The position numbers were made by a program, and so were the translations under genes. This document shows, in pieces, positions 44,381-54,659 of a stretch of DNA of 64,000 bases. Each line of letters opens with the position of its first letter. Position 1 is the first letter of the stretch. The stretch covers positions 496,001 to 560,000 of the forward strand of contig JAZKJV010000301.1 of the NCBI GenBank assembly GCA_037367405.1, written 5' to 3'. The DNA is from Ottelia alismoides (lineage: Eukaryota > Streptophyta > Magnoliopsida > Alismatales > Hydrocharitaceae). The notes under the pieces were generated by a model. That model was not told the DNA's origin. It saw only the letters and a program-made list of their open reading frames with translations, and did not search any database.

Positions 44381-45190
44381 GGCTTTGTCTTCTATGGAGA
44401 TAGCACGGAATTATCAGGATGCCTTGAAGATTGATTGTTGGCGTTCTGCTATGGAGGAGGAAATGTTTGCTCTACAGTCATGGGATACATGGAGCTTGGT
44501 CCTCGCTCCCTCAGGAGCATCTGTCGTTAGCTACAAATGGGTATTTACTGTCAAGAATCATGTTGATGGTGGTCTTGATCGTTACAAGGCAAGGCTAGTG
44601 GCGCGAGGTTTCACTCAGACATATGGCATGGATTATATGGATACCTTCTCTCTAGTTGCCCGTCATTCCACTCTTCGTATTCTTCTGTCAATTGTTGTGG
44701 TACGTGATTGGCCCTTGTTTCAACTTGATGTTAAGAATGCATTCTTGTATGGCGATCTGCAGGAAGAAGTCTACATGCAACAGCCTCTGGGGTTCACTGC
44801 TGAGGGGGAGAATCATATGGTGTGTAGACTTCATAAGGTAATATATGACCTTAAACAAAGCCCGAGTGTGTGGTTTCAGAAGCTTTCCCTTCTAATTGAA
44901 CAACAAGGGTTCGAGAGATCAAATGTGAATCACTCGTTATTCGTCCATAAGACTCCTAGAGATACGGTTGTCATCATGGTGTATGTTGATGATATTCTGG
45001 TTACAGGAGATGATACTCAGGGGTTAAAGATGACAAACACATTTTTGGGCCGTCAGTTTGTTACGAAGGACCTTGGTACTCTACGATACTTTCCGGAGTT
45101 GGAGTTTGCAAGGAATGCACAGGGTCTTGTGATGGCCCAAAGGATATATTACAGATATGCTTGTCGAGACGGGCATGGTTGGTTGTAGAC
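44381..45190 (+). pseudogene. Copia C reverse transcriptase remnant
   Basis: [56 protein letters not shown] and the active-site YVDDILVTGDD, all in one frame of 326 codons (44208-45188). Ends in a frameshift near 45140. Confidence 0.9.
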
Positions 45191-45930
45191 CCTCAACTAC
45201 TGCTATGGACCTCAACATGAAATGATATGATAATGATACATAGGAAGTTGACAAGAGAAGGTATAGAGAAATGGTGGGTAAGCTTCTTTACATTACAACT
45301 CGACCTGATATTGCCTTTGCCGTCAGGTGAGTGAGCCAGTTCATGGAACAACTGAGATAGGTACATATGGATGTCATATATATATGATACTAAGGTATCT
45401 AAAGTCGTCTCCAGGCACAGGGTTGTTGTTTAGAAAGGGAACAAATTTATCTATCTCGGCATGTGCAGATGCGGATTATGCAAGATGCCCTACGGATAGG
45501 ATGTCGACTTCGGGCTTTGCTGTTTTTGTGGGCAGCTCTCTAGTTTCTTGAAAAAGCAAGAAACAAACAGTTGTGGCTAGATCTAGTGCTGAATCTGAGT
45601 ATAGGGTCATAGCACAAGCAAGTACGGAGATGATGTGGGTTCGAACTGTACTAGAAGACTTGCATATAGATGTACCACTACCCATGCAGCTACAATGTGA
45701 TAATCAAATCGCATTGTTCATTGCAAATAATCCTGCCTTTCATGAAAGAACTAAACATATTGAGGTAGACTGCCACTACACTAGAGATATGATCCAGAGG
45801 GTCTGATTTCTACTTAGCATGTTAGTTCAAGGGAGCAGACTGCCGACATCTTCACCAAATCATTGCTCAGAGGACCATTCCAGAAGTGTACTTCCAAGCT
45901 GAGCATGATTGATATCTATGCTCCATCTTG
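45191..45930 (+). pseudogene. Copia C RNase H remnant
   Basis: [19 protein letters not shown], an in-frame stop at 45550, then [36 protein letters not shown] and [13 protein letters not shown]; shifted tail with KLSMIDIYAPS at 45897. Confidence 0.87.
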
Positions 45931-45938
45931 AGGGGGGG

Positions 45939-46080
45939 TATAGAGATAATTATGTTGTTGATATATCTCTTATGCTATTTATGTTTTCTTTTATGCTACT
46001 TATGTAATTTACCCATGAGTTGTCTCTATATAAGAGAGCCTAGGGTTCTTTGAAATATAGAATAACTTTTCCTACCAACA
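45939..46080 (+). repeat. Copia C 3' LTR
   Basis: Starts TATAGAGATAATTATG (first G of the usual TG mutated) after the polypurine tract TTGAGGGGGGG (45929-45938), ends CTACCAACA. Confidence 0.9.
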
Positions 46081-46085
46081 CAACA

Positions 46086-46631
46086 GTCATGGACGGATAT
46101 TGCAAATGTTTATTAAATGGTGGAGCTGTTGAGAGGATAACTAACATCCCAAGAATTGGAGTTACTATAATATATTTATTTCACTTGAAAAAAATCTTAA
46201 TTTCAATGCTTTTCTCCAAGTGTCGTCTTCATTTGAACAATCTCCAGGCCAATTTCGCCATGAAAGCTCTATGGTGATGTGTACTGCGTATGCCCACGCC
46301 GCCAATTAGCTTGGATTGATGTAACTTGCGGTACCATGTAAAGCATCCACCTCATAACAAATTGGCATTTAGTGTTAGCATTTACTGTTAAGTCAACGGC
46401 CACTTGAACATCTTTAGATGTGGACCTGTTCTTTTATCATGTTCTATGCAATTCGACTTATATAATCTTTTCTATTAAAACATCATAAATTGTAGAGAAG
46501 TCCAACTTTTTATTTTGGCACTTGAATTGGCATCCTTAATGGTCATTTTGTAAATGCTTTTTGGCTGTTTCTGTCATTGTTCGAAAACTATGTTAACATT
46601 TGCAACTTTCTCCTCGATGTTTCCTTTGAAG
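46086..46631. other. End of the 22.8-kb intron, no gene
   Basis: Plain AT-rich intron ending in the acceptor of exon g. No element recognised. Confidence 0.5.
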
Positions 46632-46807
46632 GTACTTAATGCCAAGCCTGAGAATGTGGAAAGGGAAGCAGAGATAGTAGCACAGAGTGGCCGTCTGGGT
46701 GCCGTGACAATTGCGACCAACATGGCTGGACGTGGTACTGATATAATTCTGGGAGGTAATGCAGAGTTCATGGCAAGACTGAAGTTACGTGAGATGCTAA
46801 TGCCAAG
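46632..46807 (+). CDS. SECA1: SECA1 exon g (helicase motif V)
   Basis: Fifty-eight codons plus two bases, [20 protein letters not shown] through [13 protein letters not shown] to [15 protein letters not shown] is SecA motif V, which contacts ATP across the NBD1/NBD2 cleft. The acceptor is TTTGAAG, an AAG rather than CAG or TAG. The donor GTACTT at 46808 splits an Arg codon that the next exon completes. Confidence 0.95.
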
Positions 46808-47061
46808 GTACTTCACATGCATTCATTGAACACTGTCAAACTGCTTGATATCGTAGAAATTTCTGATAGTAAACTGCATCTTTGATCATTTGTTGATTTT
46901 TTCTCATCATTCTAATTCATTTTTAAGGGAAAAAACTTTGTGCATGTACTTGTACTTCATTATGTTAACATATTTCATTCAAGGAAAGATGATTTGCTCC
47001 TCTTCTCCTCTATTCTATTTTGTTTTCCTGGCTTCTTGTTGAAAAAGGGCGTATATTGCAG

Positions 47062-47128
47062 AGTTGTGAAGCCAATTGAAGGAGTATTTGTGTCTATCAA
47101 GAAACTTCCTCCCAAAAAAAGTTGGAAG
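47062..47128 (+). CDS. SECA1: SECA1 exon h
   Basis: One base completes Arg, then 22 codons VVKPIEGVFVSIKKLPPKKS and WK. This linker inside NBD2 is typical of plastid SecA1. Acceptor TATTGCAG, donor GTATGA at 47129. Confidence 0.93.
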
Positions 47129-47249
47129 GTATGACATGCTTAATGCCTTCTTTGCACCTTGCAGTTAAAGCATATATATAAGGAAACCCGGTGTAATCCA
47201 ACTGGGGTGAACAAAACCACTTGTTTTTTGATAGATGTCTTGCTTCTAG

Positions 47250-47396
47250 GTCAACGAGAAGTTGTTTCCATGTGAATTGCCTAAAGGGAAAATTTCAATG
47301 ATTGAGGATGCAGTAGAATTAGCTGTGCGAACCTGGGGCTCAAGGTCACTAACAGAGCTGGAAGCCGAAGAAAGACTTTCATATTCATGTGAAAAG
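47250..47396 (+). CDS. SECA1: SECA1 exon i
   Basis: Forty-nine codons in phase 0, VNEKLFPCELPKG to LTELEAEERLSYSCEK, the plant SecA1 NBD2 insert. The ending SLTELEAEERLSYSCEK supports SECA1 rather than SECA2. Acceptor GCTTCTAG, donor GTGATT at 47397. Confidence 0.93.
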
Positions 47397-48092
47397 GTGA
47401 TTTGTCAATTAAGTAATCGAAGTTCTTTAGTCTTTTTGAGATTCTGTCATTTGGTTGCAGCAGTTATCTACTTTTTCTGAATCTTGTAATATTTTCTATA
47501 ACTCACATGGTTATAACTTTTATATATGTGCATATTCAAGTAATGGCAATATGATTTGTCCTTAACATCTTTCAAGAAGTGGACCCGGGTGATTAATTTT
47601 AGGTGAAATACATTATGCTTTGCCATGTTTACCGAGTCTCGATTGGTTAGTCTATCAAATGTTGTTGCATAGTCCTCTTTGCGATGATAATTACTTTGTT
47701 AAGATGGGTATTATTTATTATTATGTGAACTTTATGCTTGTTCTATGTTGGAAATTATTTGTTAAAATTGGGTGTTATTTATTACTATGTGAACTATATG
47801 TTTGTTACATGTTAGAAGTTCTTCTATAGAACATGGTAAGGGAAGTAAGTTGTTGAAATATGACGGTCTTATGGGAATTAGACACATTTCAACATTGACA
47901 AAGAAATATGTCATTTGATGATTTTTTGATGGGCCTAATTCAGATGATAAATAATAGTTACGTACTAATTTCATCTTTGTAGTTGATGAGTTTCTCGTTC
48001 TCATATTGAGGTGAATTTTTCCGGAAGAAATGCTTGGTGGGGATTTAGTTTATATGCTGGACTGCCTGAACTCTTGTCCTCTTTAATTGCAG
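47397..48092 (+). other. SECA1: SECA1 intron of 696 bp, no element
   Basis: One of the few larger introns here without a recognisable transposon. GTGATT donor, TTAATTGCAG acceptor. TGGGT(A/G)TTATTTATTA occurs twice (47705 and 47770), a short local repeat. The smaller introns in this gene are 67 to 254 bp. Confidence 0.7.
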
Positions 48093-48188
48093 GGACCTAC
48101 ACAAGATGCCGTTCTAACAAAACTTAGAGAAGTATTCAAGGAAACTGTTGAAGAGTACAAGATCTATACTGAAGAAGAGAAACAAAAG
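48093..48188 (+). CDS. SECA1: SECA1 exon j
   Basis: Thirty-two codons in phase 0, GPTQDAVLTKLREVF to EEEKQK. Reading straight on past 48188 gives a frame that is not SecA-like and ends soon after 48300. An unusually short 67-bp intron (48189-48255) restores the SecA frame. Confidence 0.92.
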
Positions 48189-48255
48189 GTTCTACATTCA
48201 ACTGAAGTTGTCCCTGGAGTAGGGAATACTTTAGCTAATTTTCTAAACTGGTCAG

Positions 48256-48324
48256 GTTATAGCAGCTGGGGGGCTGCATGTCATAGGGACAGAACGCCAC
48301 GAGTCTCGTAGAATTGACAATCAG
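48256..48324 (+). CDS. SECA1: SECA1 exon k (start of helicase motif VI)
   Basis: Twenty-three codons, [18 protein letters not shown] to RIDNQ, the first half of motif VI. The acceptor CTGGTCAG at 48255 was chosen because only this AG gives the right phase; TATAG at 48262 and AGCAG at 48265 would shift the frame. Donor GTAACC at 48325. The partner exon (expected LRGRSGRQGD) is not found before 64000. Confidence 0.92.
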
Positions 48325-48756
48325 GTAACCAGTGGTGGCTTCTTTCAGTTTATGAGTTGTGAGTATGCTATGTTATGTTCATTGAAGAAATTGAGTCCTC
48401 TGAATGTTTTTTATTCTGTAAGTAGAACAATACCTTAATTTCATCAAAAGGACATTAAAATCACCTATTTGATGGATGTTGACTCCGTTTCTGCTACATG
48501 GTAATCTTGATCGGTAGTTGATAATCGATTTTCACAAAACAATTTAAAAATCAATTGCATAAGAGACAAATTTACATGTAAATGCCCCTCTAGAAATAAG
48601 GATAAACAAACACAGTTGAAGAGAAATTTACTAAAGTACAAGGTAATAAAAACCCCTACGAGACGACGCTCCCCTAGAAGAACTTGTTGTGGTCCTTACT
48701 TCTTACCTTTTAAATATATGTACATGGTATACGACCAAATCTGGATCCTTACTGTT
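48325..48756 (+). other. SECA1: Start of last SECA1 intron, no gene
   Basis: Donor GTAACC at 48325. Nothing recognisable until the LTR at 48757. The intron runs to at least 64000. Confidence 0.6.
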
Positions 48757-48977
48757 AGAATATGTGTCCATAGATGGGTAATTGAATTCCTTCAAGGTTC
48801 AATTACCACATCCACATGTTTAGTCATGTATCATCTATTAGTTGAACTTGGTCAAACTGGTGGGGCTATATAAGAAGCCTCAAACCACATGTATTCATTG
48901 AGAGAATTAACACATTATTTGACTCTAGAGTGGTATTCTCATCTGGTTTCATCCTGCTCCATATGAAGTAGGATTCA
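48757..48977 (+). repeat. G-family LTR, partial, sense
   Basis: TGTTAGAATATGTGTCC, GGGGCTATATAAGAAGCC, GTATTCATTGAGAGAATT and TGGTTTCATCCTGCTCC follow the order of the LTR at 56439. The 3' quarter is missing because an antisense copia LTR begins at 48978. Confidence 0.65.
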
Positions 48978-49260
48978 TGTTGAGAGAAAACAATAACTTG
49001 CTTATTCATGAGGTCGTAGGGTTTTCTTATATATGAGAGTAACCTGTTGGGAAAAATAAATAAAAAAGACAAAAAGAATATAGGCAATACATAAAAGACA
49101 CAAAAAATAACTAATATCTCAACACTCCCCAAGTTGGAGCGTAGAAATCTATCATGCTTAGCTTGAAACAACATATCTGGAAAGGCCCTCTAGCTAGGGC
49201 CTTGATAAGTGCATCTATTGTGTGATCTCCCGAGCTAAGAAGAGTAGTGGAGATGACCTA
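48978..49260 (-). mobile_element. Copia 3' end, antisense: LTR plus RNase H tail
   Basis: LTR 48978-49124 (as written TGTTGAGAGAAAAC to AATATCTCAACA, 147 bp), then the polypurine tract and minus-strand LSMIDFYAPTWG and related RNase H residues up to about 49258, where similarity stops. A truncated insertion in the G-family LTR. Confidence 0.65.
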
Positions 49261-49369
49261 TTTGTGTTGTGACGATGGCGACTCTCTGTAGGGCTATCAT
49301 CGACGCAGCTACGACGATAGCTCCATGATGATTAAATGTGATTTAATTATCAAGGATATGATTAATGTT

Positions 49370-49680
49370 GTTATAAAATATGAAGCGGAAGCAAAAACAT
49401 GGAACAAGAATAAAAACATATGAACGCGGGATTTAACGTGGAACCCTACTCCGTGAGGAGCGGGATGAAACCACGGGAGAAGCCCTCAAAGGGGCATGTT
49501 TATCTATTCACTTTCTCAATGAGTACAGGAGGTCTGGGGCTCCTTATATAGCCTTCCCAGAGCCTCCAAGTCCCACCATTGGGCGGTATGGGACTAAACA
49601 CAGGATGGGGTAAATGGATCTTCTCCAGGATCCATTTACCCTGCTACAACATAAAAGGCGCACAACCAAATACTCTAACA
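49370..49680 (-). repeat. G-family LTR, antisense
   Basis: Minus-strand TGTTAGAGTATTTGGTTGTG, then GGCTATATAAGGAGCCCC, GTTTCATCCCGCTCC and GTTCCACGTTAAATCCCGCG, down to TTGCTTCCGCTTCATA. About 310 bp; no internal region attached, so a solo or broken LTR. Confidence 0.7.
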
Positions 49681-49681
49681 A

Positions 49682-50446
49682 ATGTGGATATCACTATCCA
49701 CAATAATCATGGATATTATAATTATGGTTTATAATATGATAGAGAGATTTCATTATAAAGAGAAATACAAATTATATGTTGTTGTGAATTGGATTCACAA
49801 TGAACAATTAATTGTAATTCTAATTTATATATAGGATATATGAATATGATTTATATTTATCTATGGCGTGATTGATGTTTTCACAAATTCAATTTGGAAT
49901 TATTTTTGTGAAGATAAATGCAATAATAGTTGTTGCATTTTATCTTGTATAATAAATATACTAAGGCAAAACCACCAACAAGGTGGCCGTCCACCTTGAC
50001 CAAGTCAAAGGGGGGACGACCACCCTCCTTTTAGGGTGGTGGTTGTCTCCCTTATTATCTATTTAATATATTTGAAATTAAAATAAATTAATTTGCATCT
50101 TGATAAAGAAATCAATTAGTTTATTTTAATGAAATTTTTTGTTGCAAATTTGTAGTTACAAAGCATGGCCATTGATTAATAACCTCGTAATATAAACTTT
50201 TGGATTAAGAGGGCACATGGATTGAGATCCGTATACATCCAACTAGTATAAAAGGAAGGGTAGCCCTTACCTTTTAGACGATACACATAATTCCAAGAGG
50301 AATTAAACTCTCCATCTCTGTCTCTCTCTGCACGCCAAGTCTCTCTCTCTCTCTCTGTGGTCATCCACCATGGATCCCTAAAGAGAGTCGTCATCGTCGC
50401 AGCATGGATGTTTGAGAAGCTCTCCACTCGTTATAGACATTCTTGT
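49682..50446. other. No gene; AT-rich intron with a (CT)n tract
   Basis: AT-rich to 49950, then GGTGGCCGTCCACC and ACCACCCTCC...GGGTGGTGGT, two small hairpin-capable stretches (49985-50055), then CTCTCTCTCTCTCTCTCTG at 50340. No frame. Confidence 0.5.
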
Positions 50447-52764
50447 GTGGGATGTTTGAGAAGCTCTATAGCTTCATGCCTCTGACATTTACCCATGAGC
50501 AGTAGAAGATTTATCGGAATGCCACATGGTTGGTCCGTTGTCTATCTTATTAATCGCATGCCTTCATCGATTTTAGGTGAGAAAATTCCTTTCTCTTGTT
50601 TTTCTGAAAATGAATTATTCTCACTTACTCCTTATGTGTTGGCGCATTCTCATTTGTCCACCAGTTGTCTCCAGCTATTGACAAGCTCTCTCCTAAGGTT
50701 GTCAAGTGTCTTTGTAGGGTACTCCAAGACACAAAAAAGGTACAGGTGTTATGATCCACTGCGTAGGAAGAATTATGATAGTGTTGATGTCACATTTTTT
50801 GAGTCGGTGATGTATTTCTCTCCTATAGGTGATCGGTTGGCCTCCTCAGACTCTGATGATGACATATACATGCCACCACCACCATTATCTCCACCACCAC
50901 CATCACCACCGCCACCGCCACCACCACCTCCACCACCTACTATGGTCCCGGTTCCACCCTTGCCACATCACTATACCCGTCGGCCTACTTCTGGTCATGG
51001 TCACCGCCCATCGTGTAGCACACATGAGGTATGTTTTGAACACATATTTTCGAATGATGGGTCTGGTGATCTACTTGAGTAGGGCTCTGTACAGGAGACA
51101 GGTGTGGAGGTTACTGAGTTGGACTTACATATTGCGCTTCAGAAGCACAAGCGCAGCTGCGCTACATACCCTATTGGCATTTTCGGAAGTTTGCAGTTGC
51201 ACTATCTGTTGTGACCATTCCACGGAATTATCGGGAGGCCCTGCAGAATGATCGGTGGCGATCAGCTATGGAAGAAAAGATGGATGCTCTTCAGTCGAGA
51301 GGTACCTAGAGCCCTGGCCTCGCCCCCGCTGGGGCGTCTATATTCAGTTGTAAATGGGTTCTCACGGTGAAGCAGAATGCAGATGGTACCATTGATAGGT
51401 ACAAAGCTTGACTAGTTGCCCGTGGATTTACACAAGCATACGGGGTGGATTATCTTGACACGTTATCCCATGTTGCTCGACATTCTACCTTACGTATCCT
51501 CTTATCTGTTGTCGTGGTGCGAGATTGGCCTATGTTTCAGTTGGATGTTAAGAATGCTTTTATATATGATGATCTTTAGGAGGAAGTCTACATGCAATAG
51601 CCGTCAGGGTTTGCTGTTGAGGGGGAGTGTTCACAGGTGTGCAGATTTCATAAGACAATCTATGGCCTTAAGCAGAGTCCTAGAGCTTAGTTCCATAAGC
51701 TCTCAGACTTGTTTACGAAACAGGGGTTCAAACGGTTGAATGCATACCACTCTATTTTTATACAGAGAACCTCCAGAGATACGACTGGTATTATGGCGTA
51801 TGTTGATGATATACTCATTACAGGAGATGATATGAAGGGAACAAAGAGGGTAAAAGAATTTCTCGGTCGTGAATTTGTTAACAAGGATCTAGGAGCCCTA
51901 AGATATTTCTGGGATTGAAGTTTGCCAGAAATAAAAAAGGAGCTTGTGATGACTCAGAGAAAGTATGTTACTGACTTGTTGAGTGACACGGGTATGCTTG
52001 GATGCTGACCTGCGACTACACCCATGGATCCAAGCATGAAGCTTTATGATGATGATACTAATGAGTTGGACATGAGAAGATATAGAGAGCTGGTTGGAAA
52101 GCTTCTTTATGTTATCCTTACTAGACCCGATATTTCATTTGCAGTCAGTCGGGTGAGCCAATTCATGGAACAACCTTGTCAAGTTCATATGGATTTATAC
52201 AGATAATACTAAGGTATCTCAAATAATCTCCAGGTGCAAGACTGCTATTTAAAAGGGGTGATTCTATAGTTATCTCAGCTTGCGTAGATGCATATTATGC
52301 AGAGTGTCCCAAGGACAGGAAATCCACATCAGGGTTTGCTATATTTGTTGGAGATTCTCTCCTCTCATGGAAAAGTAAGAAGCAAACTGTTGTTGCTAGA
52401 TCTAGTGTTGAATCTGAGTATCGAGCTATGGCACAAGCATGTACATAAATGATATGGGTTCGAGAAATCCTAACAGATTTACATGTAGATGTTCCTCTTC
52501 CAATGTCGCTGGAATGCGACAATCAGGATGGCCTATCATTGCTATTAATCCTGCATTTCATGAGAGGACAAAGCACATTGAGGTTGATTGTCATTATATA
52601 CGCCGTACGCGACATGATTTAGAAGTGTTTCATATCTACATCTCATGTCAACTCAGGGGACCAGACGGCAGACATCTTTACTAAAACTCTACTTAGAGGG
52701 CCCTTTCAGAAGTGTTCATCCAAGCTGAGCATGATAGATATCTATACTCCATCTTGCGTGGGAG
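50447..52764 (+). pseudogene. Copia D: internally deleted gag-pol
   Basis: Begins inside gag (GMFEKLYSFMPLTFTHEQ, stop), then jumps at about 50520 straight to the integrase end (VVYLINRMPSSILGEKIP), so protease and most of the integrase are deleted. Then VFVGYSKTQKRYRCYDP, a Pro-rich linker, RT with YVDDILITGDD (51800), and RNase H with [12 protein letters not shown] (52560). Many stops (for example 51080, 51307, 51598). No 5' LTR found. Confidence 0.82.
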
Positions 52765-52905
52765 TGTCGAGATATATTCTATATTTATGTACCTTCTATA
52801 TATTTTCTGTTCTTCTATCTACTCTATGTAATTTACCCGTAAGTCTCTCCCTATATAAGAGAGACTAGGGCTCAAGGAATAAACATCTTTTCTTTTTTCC
52901 CAACA
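52765..52905 (+). repeat. Copia D 3' LTR
   Basis: TGTCGAGATATATTC to TTTTTTCCCAACA, 141 bp, TATA box CCCTATATAAGAGAG. Confidence 0.78.
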
Positions 52906-53357
52906 GTCCAAAGGATAGAAAGTCTACCTCGAGCTTTGCGGTGTTCATAGGGAATTCACTGGTTTCATGGAAGAGTAAGAAGCAGACTGTGGTTTCCAGA
53001 TCGAGTGTTGAGTCATAATATAGGGTCATGGCGTAGGCTAGCATAGAGATGATGTGGGTCAAATCTATTCTAACTGACCTGACTATAAAGGTACCTCTTC
53101 CCATGCATCTCCAATGTGACAATCAGGCTGCTCTTTTTATTGCCAACAACCCAGCCTTTCATGAGAGGACGAAGCATATAGAGGTGGATTGTCACTACAC
53201 TCGTGACATGATACAGAAGGGTCTTACCACCACTACGCATGTCAGTTATGGAGACCAGACAACAGTTGTTCTTACGAAGGCCCTAGCCAGAGGGCCTAAT
53301 CAGAGATGTTGTTCCAAGCTGAGTCTGATCGATATCTAGGCTCTAGCTTGTGGGGAG
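52906..53357 (+). pseudogene. Copia E RNase H remnant
   Basis: Starts immediately after the copia D LTR, mid-domain: [35 protein letters not shown] (stop at 53017), [35 protein letters not shown] and KLSLIDI, then a stop. Inference: D inserted into E at this codon. The 5' part of E is not found left of D. Confidence 0.8.
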
Positions 53358-53501
53358 TGTTGGGATATTAGTTATCTTTATTATTGTCTTCTTATTTTCT
53401 ACTTCTTTTGTCTTCTTCTTGTAATTTGCCCAGTAGGTTCCTCTCCTATATAAGAGAACCCTATGGCCTCTCGTTGAATGAATTCATTCTTTTCCCCAAC
53501 A
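53358..53501 (+). repeat. Copia E 3' LTR
   Basis: TGTTGGGATATTAG to TTTTCCCCAACA, 144 bp, after the purine tract TGTGGGGAG. TATA box CCTATATAAGAGAAC. Confidence 0.78.
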
Positions 53502-53985
53502 GGACAGAATCATAGCCTTCTCCAAATCAATAAAAATCATATGGAAGTTCTTTTTAACTCTATAAATCTCCATTTTTCTCTGCAGCAAGTAGATGGCTTC
53601 AATAATTGAGCGACCTGACATGAATCCGAATTGGTTTTTGTTTAATTTGGAAACTTGCCTCAACCTTCTTTCGATTACACGTTCCCAAATTTTCATAGTA
53701 TAACTCATCAACTCGATACCTCTATAATTCAAACATTTTGAATGTCTCCTTTGTTCTTATAAAAAGGCACCATGGTGCTTCTCCTCCAATCTTCGGGCAT
53801 TTTCTTGCTTCGACAAATAACATGAATAAATTTGTAAGCCAAGTCAAACCACACTCACCTAGAACTCTCCATAGTTCTACAAGAATGTCATCAATAAGTC
53901 TTCTAAAACCTTCTCCCAAAACTTGATTGCATCAAATTAAGATTCTGCCATCTATTTCTTGTGATCTTGGAAACCCTCCTTTTCT
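53502..53985 (-). pseudogene. RTE-type LINE reverse transcriptase fragment
   Basis: Minus strand: LTWLTNLFMLFVEARKCP, then out of frame APWCLFIRTKETFKMF, then NYRGIELMSYTMKIWERVIE, LNKNQFGFMSGRSIIEAIYL and FHMIFIDLEKA, which is RT finger and palm. NYRGI.LMS..MK.WERVIE with NQFGFM.GRS is the RTE/BovB style rather than L1. It stops at DLEKA, where the copia E LTR begins, just before the catalytic region. A frameshift lies near 53730. Confidence 0.75.
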
Positions 53986-54012
53986 TTACCAACCCTTTTA
54001 TTTGCACATCCA

Positions 54013-54158
54013 TGATTGTGGAAAGGAAAGAATGAGTTGCTTATTGATGAAGGCATGGGGTTCTCTTATATAAGAGAGTAACTTGGATAAATTACATAAA
54101 GAAGATAAAGAAAATAAATATTATATAAAAGATATGAAAGACAACTAATATCTCAACA
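54013..54158 (-). repeat. Copia F 3' LTR
   Basis: As written TGATTGTGGAAAGG to TATCTCAACA. The polypurine tract complement (TTCTCCCTCATG) follows at 54159. Confidence 0.72.
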
Positions 54159-54159
54159 T

Positions 54160-54655
54160 TCTCCCTCATGTTGGAGCGTAGATAACAATCAGGTTCAGCT
54201 TGGAGCAATGTCTTTGATAAGGCCCTCTATCTAAGACCATGGTAAGTGCATTTGTTATATGGTCTCCAGAGTTGACATGAGTAGTGGCGATGAGACTATC
54301 ATGTCACGAGTGTAGTGACAATCCACCTCGATATGCTTAGTCCTCTCATGGAAGGTAAGGTTGTTTGGAGTGAAGAGAGCGTCCTGGTTGTCGTATTTGA
54401 GGTGCATGGAAAGAGGCACCTCAATAGTTCGGTCAGTAAAACCAGATCCGACCCACATCATCTTTGTACTAACTTGCGTCATGTCCCTGTATTTTGATTC
54501 AGCACTAGATCTGATAACTACAGTCCGCTTCTTTCTCTTCCCAGGGAACTTCTTATGAACACTATGAAGCCAGAGGTAGTCTTCATGTCCTTGGGACACT
54601 TTGCATAATCTACATATGCACATGTTGTAAATAAAAGACAAGTGTCAGATGAGTC
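54160..54655 (-). pseudogene. Copia F RNase H remnant
   Basis: Minus strand: [57 protein letters not shown]. The segment before RSSAESKYRD is out of frame. Confidence 0.82.
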
Positions 54656-54659
54656 CTTC

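Larger units (their letters stand above)
41136..46080 (+). mobile_element. Copia C: complete but degenerate Ty1-copia element
   Basis: 4945 bp, LTRs 41136-41277 and 45939-46080 (142 bp each), TSD CAACA at 41131-41135 and 46081-46085. I count about 16 differences between the LTRs, so much older than copia B. All copia domains are recognisable in order, with several frameshifts. Closely related to A and B (gag begins MSENKVDMPFIGAF). Confidence 0.93.
7703..48324 (+). other. SECA1: Chloroplast SecA translocase ATPase gene, internal part (11 exons)
   Basis: Seen: eleven exons (listed separately, 1454 coding bases, about 485 residues) join in phase with GT-AG introns and read as SecA without interruption. 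Together they cover the end of NBD1, the preprotein cross-linking domain and most of NBD2: motif GFDYLRDNL, Walker B DEVD, the EFTGR and [17 protein letters not shown] segments, GMTGTA, and NMAGRGTDI (motif V). Known of the family: SECA1 is the stromal ATPase that drives unfolded preproteins through the thylakoid SecY/SecE channel. The central segments are very close to the plant SECA1 type and unlike SECA2, judged from memory of the families. Missing from the window: transit peptide, Walker A and other 5' exons, and everything after RRIDNQ (motif VI glycines, scaffold and C-tail). Oddity: introns of 7.5, 7.5, 22.8 and more than 15.7 kb filled with transposons. Expression cannot be judged here. 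Confidence 0.95.

Noticed and set aside
48093..48311. Exon j read straight through to the stop near 48309
   Set aside because: The residues after EEEKQK are not SecA-like, whereas removing 48189-48255 gives [16 protein letters not shown] in frame.
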